Assembly: GCA_019095985.1 (NCBI GenBank)
Contig: CM032661.1
Coordinates: 31,379,625 to 31,443,624, forward strand
DNA length: 64,000 nt
From: Streblospio benedicti
Taxonomy: Eukaryota > Annelida > Polychaeta > Spionida > Spionidae
Direction of reading: 5' to 3'
The position numbers and the translations under genes were made by a program. Positions 11,007 to 23,000 of the stretch are shown here, in pieces. A model generated the notes under the pieces. That model had not been told where the DNA came from and searched no databases. It saw only the letters and a list, made by a program, of their open reading frames with translations. Every line of letters begins with the position of its first letter. Positions within the stretch are counted from its first letter, which is position 1.

Positions 11007-14000
11007 CTGATGAAAAGAGAACCAATGTTATTGATAATGAAGCCCTCTCACATGTATCTCTTATCATTCTCTTCTCCCCATTGCCTACCTCTCCCATCTG
11101 GTATATCTTTTCCTTTCTGCATCCTATATTTTTCTTGCACCCTCCAAGTACCCACTTCTCTGGCATATGAACATGACCTGGTGTAGAGTAGTCTAGAGTA
11201 ACTATGTATGCTACTCACCTCAATGGCCCTCCTCTCGTCCTGTTTGAGTGCCAGTTGGCGGCGCCTCTCTTCCTTCTTGCGCTGCTGACACGTGATGCAG
11301 ATGGAGATGACAATGATGAGGAGGATGACGGCGCCCACCACAGAGAGGATGATTGTGTGGTAGCGCACCATTAGCGGCTTCTCTGTAGATGTTGCTGCAA
11401 CAGTTCACAATCAAAGCTAATCCATAGAAACACTCTTAATTTTATATTCAAAACAAGGATATTAAGATCATGATCTCCACATTGTTTTCCCTTGCTCACT
11501 CCATCTAATCATAGTTTGAAATTAGTGTTTGCATGTTATTTTAGATAACGCTTCAAAATGTCTCACAGCGCCAGCCTCTGAACCCCCAGAGTCTCCTCCA
11601 CCATCACAGTTCATCTCATCCCATGAGTAGTTACAGTTGACACGTGTCGTCACCGCAGTCAAACTTGTCCTCATCACACGGACCTGAACACAACAACATA
11701 ATAATGATTATAATTAAATTGTAGACCCAACCAAAATGTACAACACTTAACCATAGTGACTAGGCATATCCCAGACAAATTTTGAAAACTAACTAACTAG
11801 CACTAAGCATTATAGGTAGATCCAGGGGAGCGAGGTGGGCATGGTGGGTGCTATCGATTGAGTGTACAAAACCCATGAGAGCCCTAAAGTGTGTCCCCCG
11901 CCCTTTTTCTGAAAACCTGGATCTGCCAGTGAGCATAATTTTAATCCAACCATTACAAGCCATAAGTCTAACCATGGTGTTCAACCCTACCTGCCGTGTA
12001 GATGGTGTAAAGTGCCTCAAACTTGGGGACGAGGAGGCTGCTCTGGGCGAAGAGACGCAGGTACACGTGGTTGGACGTCGACTTGAAGTCACGGGCGATA
12101 CGTCCACAGATCTGCTTGCGCCGGTCAGAGAGAGCCGTGGTGCGCTCATAGACCTGACAGAGCACATCAGTATTTTGCATTTGACATCTTTTGACACATA
12201 TGTGGTACTCAACAGTTGGCTAATTATAGAATCATAACCCAATAGTCACAATATGAAATTATTTAGAATTATTCTCGAAGGCAGACTATTGACAGAGTAC
12301 ATCAGACACATGTATTTTGCATAAGTTATCTTGCAGTTATTAAAATCACCACATACAACAACCTTATATATTATAAACAATAAAACCTTGCCATGGGGGC
12401 ATATTGCAATGAAAATGTTGAACATCTGTCCACTAAAGATTACCTTTAATGGTCCCATATGCTATAGATTATCCACCATACTGTTAAAATTAGTTAAAAT
12501 ACCATCCATATTTAATCAAGCAGAGTTTATTAGAAAGTATGGAGGAAGTGGCAAATAGAGCTTCATAATTTAAGTTGACTAAGAACTACTTATCATGGCC
12601 TTTACAGAGATGAAAGGTTATGACCACTTTATTATTGTTACCTCGAGAAAGGAGTCAGCGCAATTTTGAGGCGTGGGCACGAAAATACCTTATTTTCATA
12701 GGGTTTTCGGCATGTTCACCATCAATCGCACATACAAAACCCATGAGAACCCTTAAGTGCCGCCCCCATTTTATGAAAACCTGGATCTGCCTGTCATTTA
12801 TGTACAAACATATCAATTAATTCAATAAAATTGACCAGTTGATGGTTTGACACCTCACCCTGTGTTTTGGTGGTGCATACAGCACGTAGGTGCAGTCAAT
12901 GGGGCGTCCTGTCTTGTTGTTCATCTCTAGGAAGGTTTTGGGCAGATCAGCAGAGCGCAAGAAGCCCTCCCCAGACGCCACGGGCACCTCGATATGGCAA
13001 ACTGAAAACCAATACAGGACACACACTTGAAATTTAGAGTTTGCATGTCTTCCCGGTGATTGCATCGTGTAGCTTAGTTTGCATTATGTTTTATTGATTC
13101 CATTGTACATGTACATCAAATAACCATGTTTGCATTGTGTCTTCTCCATAGTCTGTGGAAAACCTTGCTGATTAATTCTGAGTAATTTTGTATGGTAGTA
13201 ATACCAATCGGTATGTAGATTACATGTAGATTGCTTGATGTTGAATGAAATGTAGATGTTTAGAAGAGCGCAAGGTGTTTTTAAGGTGGTAACATTGCAA
13301 AATTTTGCTTAAAATACATTGATTGAAATTAATTAAATATATTAAAATGAACAGACCAATAGTATAATGTTCATTTTAGTATGATGTTTATTTTCAATGT
13401 ACAGGACTATCTACTAATGTTTGCTAACTTGAATGCTTATATTTTTTATCTCATATTAAACATGCATCATCTAAATGATTTTGGGTACCATTTGTAATAA
13501 ACATTCTCAATATTTGACTATTGACAATTCTTCGAAATAACTGAGCATGAGTACTGTTATTTGACTATCCCTATAATTAACATGTTAGTAATTGGGATTA
13601 GGTAATCAATTATATATGTACGTGCTACTTTGATGTGCTTGTCTTTTGGCACAATATTATACTCACTATCAACAGTTGGCTAAATATATAATCAAAACCT
13701 AATAAAGACACAACCTGAAATACTTAAGAACTATTCTCGAAGGCAGACTATTGCTTAAGCAATCTAACCATGGAGATACGATTCTAAACAATATTGGAGT
13801 ATGTTATCTGCTATTCATACATAGATATGAAAGCAAAAAGTGCTTGTGATTTTATAAATGCTCGGCACATTGAACATACCAATATGCATACTCCTAGGGG
13901 CTGTTTGGGTCTAAATTTGGAAGAATTGTTCCCTTTTGTACAAAGAGCAATTTTTTAGCGTTTGTCAATTTTTATATGCTCTTTTATTTAAAAGCAAGAC

Positions 14001-17000
14001 AAACATCAGCCGACCATTATTTCAGCAGCCCTCTTGAATTTCAAGATGGCTGCCATAACACTTTACATCTATAGTTAAATTTAATCTAAAATGAAAAGAT
14101 ATCATAGATACAGTTACAAAATAATGCATCATTTTGTAGCTAATCAACTGTTCAAGTAGAAAACATATCCCTAATGCTACTGCCATCCTCTAATTGCTTC
14201 AACACATAAGCAGTTCATGTCAATGATCAATTTGCACTATGCGTACATACTTGTATCCTAAAGTGAGCAGGACAATTGTGAAACCTTAACTATGATCTAA
14301 CCACAATAACAGAAATCTTCACCTACCTTCATCTTCCTCAATGTCCTTGAAGCATAAAATAAACATGTTCAACAATTTTGAAATGAACATTAATGTTATT
14401 GGTAATATTAGCTAGTGCACGTTTATGGTTCTTTTTTTTAGGTAGGTAAGGTATGGTATCAACATAAATAGTTTGTGTGTAATACTAACTTAGTTTTAAC
14501 TATTCAAAACCGATTATAAACTCTAAACTTAAAGAGCTAATAATAAGTACAATAGACATTATGTCAATGATAGTTGATAGTGAAATCCGGTTAGGAATAG
14601 TACAGCACAAATTAAAAGCTGGTTATCTTACTGCTGTGTGCAAGTATTAGTAATTTCAAACACATATTTTAGTTTTACAGTGTAAGCTTATATTAAAACA
14701 TTTGCAAAACGATTATAACGATTGCATTTTACAAGAAAGTTCTATACAAGCAGCATGGTAGTACAGTGAACAATATGTGATACAGAAACACAAACTAAAC
14801 AGCTCAACTATTAACATGGTCATTTTACAATGTGCAGCTGATCATTTGTGAGCTGGTGACAAATTGCATTTGTGCTTGTGATCAACAGGTCTTTATGCTA
14901 AATGTGCAGTTTGTACAATGTGCAATTTGAAATTTATTTTCCATCTACTTACACACAACAATATGCATAATTTATATAAATTGAGAGCAAATTATTATTT
15001 TTCTTATTAATACCTATGCTGAGCATTGCCTATACACACAGAATCCTGTCATGTTGTCATCCCTTCTTGAAACGTCAAAAGAGGAATTCGACAGAATCAC
15101 AGTATGCATTTGCACACGAATCTTTTAAATTTGCAGCCTTAAATATTAGCAGTCAGTAACTTAAGTAAATTTGCAGCACTCAAATTGCGACAAATTGTGG
15201 TATTAAAATTAGAATGCGGCATCTAGGTAATTCTGTAATGTGCATTAAACTAAAATGCTCATAGATACCAAAGAAGCATCAGTTAGTTTCTCAATCAGGA
15301 CTATCTTTGACAACTAAAATTTATCAGATGATGCTTATATATATATATATGCAGGTAGCACCAAATATTCTTGTTTGCCAGCTCGACTACACTTTACTTA
15401 GGGGCCGCGATAATATTAGCCAAATAACACCCATGCACATCATTAAAAAAAGATCCATACACTCCCCGAACGATATTTATCTTTGGCCTGGCACCAATAT
15501 TTGTGAATTCTAAGAACCCGTTTACGATCATCATATTAATCACAGTACTGTCGGTCATGTGAAGTACGTCACGTATATTGCTTAATGGTGTGTCCGATAA
15601 ACTCACTGCGGTTGGCCTTTTAAGACTATACACTCAGAGCCCCCGTGTTCTAACAGTAGCAGTGTACAGGGAGTGACAGAGGGTTTACACACCGATTGTA
15701 AAGTGACCATGACTAGGGGGAGGCAGCAATATAGCGCAGGGCTCTCACTAACTTTTAAAGAAGCAGGCTTAGTCTGAAAAGAAGAAGCCAGGGCGGTCTG
15801 GGGGGGGGGCACAGCCCCGCCAGCTTTTGGGGGGTCGTGGGGGGCTTGCCTCCCACGAAAAATGTAAGAAATTGGGCAATCTGAGGCTGAATTTAGCGCA
15901 CTTTAAAGTAAAAATCCTAGCCAAACACAGATAAACATTTTATCATATACATTATAAACATTGCACCAACACCACGTGGCCTCCCTCGTCTATAATCACC
16001 AGCAAGTTGATGATTGCAGAGTATCAGCAAACAAACAAACAAACAAACGAACAAACACACATACCTGGAGGAGGACTCTGTGATGGGCGGGTGCGTCTCC
16101 CTGCAGTAGCTGCCCAGCAGCTGGCTGTAGGCAAACGGGCCGTCGCGCAGCTCCAGGAAGTCGTACTTGCAGCCGTCCAAGCGCTCGATGTGGAACTCGT
16201 CTCGAATCCGGTGGGCTTTTGGTGCTAGCAAAACAGAATTTCAATTCTATTAAGTCATTTGATCATGTAATAAATTGTGAAAATGCTCTTTCGGTGCTGG
16301 CAAAACAGAATTTAACTCTAAATCATTTGATCGGAATTGTTCCAGTCAAACTTCATGGCAAAACAGAATTTCAATTCTATTTCGGTGCTGACAAAACAGA
16401 ATTTCAACTCTTATTAAGTCATTTGATAATGTATTTAATTGTTTTATGTTTATTTGTGCATAATAGATAACAGATAGGATTCAGTACAGAATCTACCATG
16501 GTGGATGAAAATGAAATGAACTCATTGCGGAAGTCCAGCCGAATCCGGTGGCATTTCAGTGCTGGCAAAACAGAATTTTAATCCTATGAAATCATTTGAT
16601 GATATATTAAATTGATTTGTGTTTATGAAGTCATTTGATCATGCAATGAATTGTGTAAATGTGGAACTGATCGCTGAAGTCCCAGTCGAATCCGGTGGCA
16701 TTTCGGTGCTGGCAAAACAGAATTTCACTTCCATGAAGTCATTTGATCATGTATTAAAGTGTTTTATGTTTATAAAGTCATTTGACCATGTAATGCCAAC
16801 TTAACAATGGCTTTCCTTGAAGAACAATTGTATGAAACAGTCGTAAATAAAAAGGGAACAACTTATGGTGAATACATCAAGAAAAATTTGCTACGATATT
16901 TAGATGATTGCTTCATTATCTGGCCTACAAAATGGGAGCAATTAGAATTCATAGAAACGATGAACAGCCTACATTAAATTCACCATGGAAAGGAATGACA

Positions 17001-20000
17001 AAGAAATACCATTTTTAGACATTTTAGTCTCCATGAAAGACAACAAAGTACTAACGGACCTTTACTCCAAACCCACGGACTCTCACCAATATTTACATTT
17101 AAAAAGTTGCCACCCCCGACATACGAAGCAAAGCATCCCTTATTCTCAGGCCTGCAGGCTCTGCACAATCATTGATGACAACCAGATTAGGGACAAAAGA
17201 TTAGAGGAAATGAAAACATTTTTCCTACAACAAGGATATCCTCTACCACTCATCAAATACATTAAGATCTGCAAGGCCAAAACAAAAATTGAACACTACC
17301 ATTCGTCTCCACTAACAACCCAAGAAACCCTAATCTTGGACAAACAGTCAAATCAACGCTGGAAACACTTTGCAATAACAATAGAATGCTCAAAGTTCTA
17401 AACAATACAAAATACATAAAATGCACCCGACAACCAAAAAACCTCAAGAAGATGCTTACCAAGGCAAAGTTCACATCAATCGACAGAGAATACAACACAG
17501 GTAGTCAAAAATGTCAGGACAAAAGGTGCGGGACATGCCCCTTCTTACAAGAATGCAAGATAATTAAAATCACCTCTACAGGACGAACATTTAAAATACA
17601 AAAGCCCATGACTTGTAAATCAAGAAATGTTTTATATATACTCACCTGCCAGGGTTGCAAAGAGCAATACGTAGGAATGACAAACGACACTCTAGCAGCT
17701 CGAATGAGAGTACATAAGCAGCAAATAAAAACACCCAAATACAGAAAACTGGGTGTTAGCAAGCACCTGGCGGAATGTCCCACTGATTCCCCTATAAAGT
17801 TTACTGTTACACCTTTTTTAAACTCAATGACACTAAAACTGAGGGACTAATAAAGGAGAACTTGTTCATTGAACAATTCAACCCTAAATTGAACAATTTA
17901 TCACTTTAGAACCCCCTTTCATATCTACATGTCTCAATAATCCATACTATGTTTACTGTATATATCTTAGATACTCATGAAGTACTGGATTACATTATGT
18001 CTTTATATGTATATGTGATACATGCTATGTTTACTGTATATATCTTAGATATTCATGAAATACTGGATTACATTATGTCTTTATACTTATGTGGGATAAA
18101 GATAACCCTATGTTTTAAAATGATTAGATATTTAATATCCACTATATTTAAAGTAGTGTATCAAACTGTATCATTGTTCACAAACCTAGTTCACCATCAA
18201 GTGTATATATTATTACTATATGTTATTTGCTTTATTCTATATATAATTTTAAAATTGCACAAGAGAAAACAACAAATAACTGAACTAGAATGATTTGAAT
18301 TTATATGCATGTGAATGTATTGTATGTAAGCTATGTATTTATTTTTATTTTATTTTTCGAGCTCAATGAATAATTTTCAAAAAAAAGCTCACAAGTCACT
18401 CAAATGGCTGGTAGCCATGGATTTCATGGCCGCCAGAGAGTGATGCCGTCTGCCTTAGGTGCTCCAGATTTGGCCGGATTGCACACATCCGGTTGGAGAA
18501 ATCCAAATCCAAGTGGTTATCCAGGACCGAATACTCAGTCCCCATTCGCCAGGGAAATGGATGGACGGGGGCCAAATTACCATAACGTATCCTATAATGC
18601 ATTGCTGCCACCGCAGCCGCAGCTTCAGCAGCAGCAGCCGACATTGAAAACCCAGAAGTAGGTTTTTGCTATAACACTGTATTATTTTTGTGTAGCACAC
18701 ATATTACAAAATTATTAGTGGACAAGTTAAAAGATCTTAAGAACAACCGCGGAAAACAGAAGTTTTTTAAATACATAATTGTACGGATGATTGGTGCGTC
18801 AGACATTAAAAAATTAGATCATATCATCCATCATTTAACAATAGTCTGCCGCTCAAAAGACATGGGTGATAGAGTGGAAGAATCTCTTTTTTTACAGACT
18901 GAGATTTCACATGAAACTGAGGAAATGGATGATGTTGAAGATGTCGACATAGGTATTGAAGATTTGGCCTCCAATACGCTGTATGAAAAATCAGTCTTTT
19001 ACAGACGTTTTACTGAGATTAAAGGTAAAGCAGAAATTTATTTTTCAGAAGGAGAAACAGATTTTCCAGACCTAATAATCCGCACGACCAAGTTTCCTGT
19101 GACATGCACGCCGGAATCATCTCGTGCGTGACCCACAGAGCCAACCAGTGGAGCAAGTACCAGTTCTGTTGGCCATGCCACCAAGCACCAATCAGCCCAC
19201 CACCATGGTCACCCCCAGCAGCAGTAAGCCCACCACGGTCCTCACTGCTGTCTGTGAAAAAGGGCATTAAAAAAGACAGTAGTCGATAAATGCAGCAAAG
19301 GTAGAAAAATAGATAACAAAACACCAAAAAAGAAAATGAAAACGAAAGAAACTAAAAGACAGCGAACAAATGTCTGGGAAAAGAGAGTACTCAATACACT
19401 CAAGCATAAAAATTTGAAACATATAGCGGTGCCATTTGGGGGTGAACATGGAAGGAAAGTGTTCATAAACACGTGCACCATAGATGTGGGACTCACGGTC
19501 ATGAGTTATTTGGCAACTAACAAATATATAAAAGCAATGATTCACAGTATGACTGTAGAACATGAGGATCCAAAGTATCAAATTTTAGAAGATGTGTTCA
19601 TACAAAATTACGCAAGTGCCAAATACTGTTGGGTGAGAGGTGTCCTGAAATTGCAAGAAACTAGAGCAGGCAGTTACAATGTGTATGGGTCTGAAGTTAA
19701 AAGATTTGTAGAACATATTTGTGGGCATCAGGTCTACACTTACCAAACTATCTGCAGTCATGACAGTTGTCCCAAGATAGCCAAGTTCATTAGCAAGAGA
19801 GAGGTCATCTTTCAGTGAGTACATGTAGTATTATCGTATTATTCGACCATCAAAGTGCCCACTCCCGTGTAACAGCCATCGCCCTCTTGTCCCTAAATGT
19901 ATTTCAGAATTATATAGTAACTCCACTTTAATGCAACAGCCCCCCCCCCATCCCTCCCTTCCATTTAAAGATTGAAAGGCACTGGGCGCTTAGATGATTC

Positions 20001-23000
20001 TAAGTCTATATGGTTATTCTGAGTTATAGTTTTTTTTTATCATGAGTGATAGCATGTTTGCATGGTGGTAATGAATAATTTACACCAGTTGTGTTTAAAA
20101 ATGTAAAATATTATTCTTAATTTGGCTAAGCAATAGATAAATTAAGGCAGTAGTTGGTAAAAAGATCTTTTCAATTAATTTTGTATTGAAGGAAAAAACG
20201 ATTGAAAATTTCATATAATGTTCAATTTTAGGGTACCTGATAATGTTGGGAACGATGAATTGCTGCAAGCCTGTGGTAGTAGAGAGTGGATGACACAGTT
20301 CAACACTAAATGTGATCAGACTCGCACTGCTTCTGGAAAGGAGGCTACTCTGGATGGTGACAAAAATATGAAATGGCAAGAATATTTTAACATTGATGGA
20401 ACCTCAGCAGATTTCAGGTAATGATCTTTGTAAAATGGAATTAATGTTGCAATATGAAATTTTTTCCAATATGTGTATTTCTCCCACAAGTTAGTGTAGG
20501 TGCACTGATGTATTTTTGCCAGACAAAGAGTTATGAGTCACAATATGTATGATTCACAATATCATACCTTCCCCGCCCCGTGTCTCCTCACAAAATCATC
20601 CAAGCGGAACGAGCGGGATCAGTATTACAATCCACCCAGTAAAAGTAAATCTACAGTAAAAGGTCAGTCAGTATCTAGTGTCATAGTGCTGCAACAATGC
20701 AACAACAGAAAAACAGATTTTTCTTAATAATAAAGTTAATTTTGTAGCAGCATTGGAAAGAAACCATATAGTATATAATATAATATATTATTAGCCTGCC
20801 TGAGCTATCATCCCTTATATTAACCAGATAACAAAAACAGACCAATCAGAGTGCAGGGGGGAAATGATATTGTTGGCATCTTTTGAACATTCACATTTTC
20901 ATGAATGCAAAAATGACTTCCAAATTAAATATGATGGATATTGAAGACACACTGTATGTGGAGGCCAAGAAAACAAGTACACACTGGAAGGAGATAGGAC
21001 GGAAGATGTTGACAGACTTAAAATTACAGCCAGAAGTACCCAAGATATTGGTACAAAGGTATGAAATGGGCTTGGCATTTAAGGCACCAGTCAAAGAGCG
21101 GAATACTCTTTATAATAGGATCAAAGTGCTCACAAAAAGAAATAGGTAAGCATTAACATAATCATTAATTCAATAGTCATCATAAATGTCTTTGTTACTT
21201 GCTATTTTACATGTACATGTATATGTACCATATACGACCATCCAAGTACCCAGGGTGGTTAAATAGTTTTTAAAAAGTTTTTTTCAAACTGGGGGGATGG
21301 GATGTTATGCGAGAGTGCAATTACTACAAAATTCTTAAGGACATTTAAGAAGGGGGGGGCTGTTACACCAGGGTGGGCACTTGGATGGTCATATACGCGT
21401 ATAATTACCGTATCCTCACGCATGAAACCATCATGTGTAACAGAGTAAAAAGTATTTTCTTCGTAGAGATTTTTTGTGCAAAATCAATGGAATGACTAGT
21501 AAACTAGAGTTTGACAGCTCTGGCTCAACTATCTTCACAAACTTGATTTGCGTAATTGGATAGACAGTACAACCTTGTTTAAACGACTATAAATAAACAA
21601 AATATTAGATCAAAGCGGACGTTCTGCTATAGTCCCATTTTTTCCAGAAGTTTATATAAGCGAGATAGAGCTTGGCTCGAACATAAGCCTTTTTCTTATT
21701 CGCTGAAGCAGACAAAGATCTCGGAACACAACTCGGTTAACACACGCCTATATAACCCTTTGTCAAAAATTACCACATTTATTGAGCGCACAACAGAACA
21801 ACACTGCTGGATCAACACAGCATTGGTTGATTCAAAAGTCGTACGCGAGCACGTCACGCGGAAACAACGAACTGCAGTATTAGTTGATATTTTATTGCAA
21901 GCTGTAGTTATATGTCTTATGTGCAGGCCATAAAATGATCTTCAATCGAACTATCATTATAGGAATATTGGATACAATGTCATATCAAAGTGATGCATTA
22001 TGTGTTCTACAAAGGTATTTTTTGAATATCTCTTTTTTTTTGTTCATAGACACTCGTGGGTCGCATACATACGATGATACATGGTTTCTTACATTCGTCC
22101 ACCCCCACCCTCAATCATCCGGATATAGCGATTTTCAGACCGTCCATCCAGATTCCTGTGTCCAATTAAATGAGGTTGTACTGTAAAAACAATTATGACG
22201 TCCTCAAAAGTTGGCCTAATTGTCATGTTTCTCATTATTATAAAGTTTTTGAAGATATTAATGAGACCACATGTTGTTCACTACATGACAAGACTCTTAT
22301 GTACTTGTTTAATCTGTTACTTCAACTTATTCTATTATTGTTTTTTTTATTAGGCATGCGCCAGTAGTTATGTGATACGTCTAAAAGACCACAATGTAAA
22401 TAAGCAGTACTTCGTGAAAGCTTTCTTGTATCATCCGAGGAACATTATGTGATGGTCAAAATAGTTCGTGATTATATGATATATTATATTCTATTTATAT
22501 TTCGATTGTACATGCTTACAAATTGTGAATAAATCTTAAGTTAAATTTTCTATGTGCTAGTAACTTTCTGACACTAAAATGATACTAAAATGTCATGTTC
22601 AAAAGTGAAATATTTCCCTAGCAGCCTGGTGTTTTCAGTAGCTTTGGCCCAGTCACTTGGTGAAGTGAGCACAAGTTACTGTGGGGATTGGGATCAATGC
22701 CAGGGCTTAGTTAATGAACAGATAGAAGAAATCCAAAATATAAAATTTTATCATCATTTTGACTTATATTACTTTTGTTTTTGATATATGTAATAAGCGT
22801 CAGCATATCTTTGTCCAAATTAAAGAATAAATTGATATACATCAAACTAAAACTGCAATATAATTAACTACTAGCCAATCAAAAGGCAGTTGGGATCTCA
22901 CTGGCTTACCGACTTGGTCCTAATTACAACATTGATGTCACATTCCCCTTACTTAGAATTGGTACTCACAGTTAACTGTTTTTAATTATACTAACAAAAG

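Larger units (their letters stand above)
15020..16800 (+). repeat. Duplicated NETO intron-exon block, copy A
   Basis: 15020-15745 matches 24690-25618, 15960-16020 matches 28852-28912, and 16030-16260 matches 29395-29620, in the same order and orientation. Copy A lacks the DNA lying between those segments in copy B, which includes two NETO exons and a repeat insertion. It has its own segment at about 15745-15960. The block is either a partial tandem duplication or an alternative haplotype placed in series by the assembly. Confidence 0.85.

Noticed and set aside
10458-11186. 242-codon plus-strand frame opposite the NETO tail
   Set aside because: It is the antisense of a GC-rich coding exon and has no features of its own. 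The minus-strand reading matches NETO.
21935-22186. Open frame at 22050 with an acceptor-like tract
   Set aside because: It lies in the right end of an inverted-repeat element and its stop falls in the terminal repeat.
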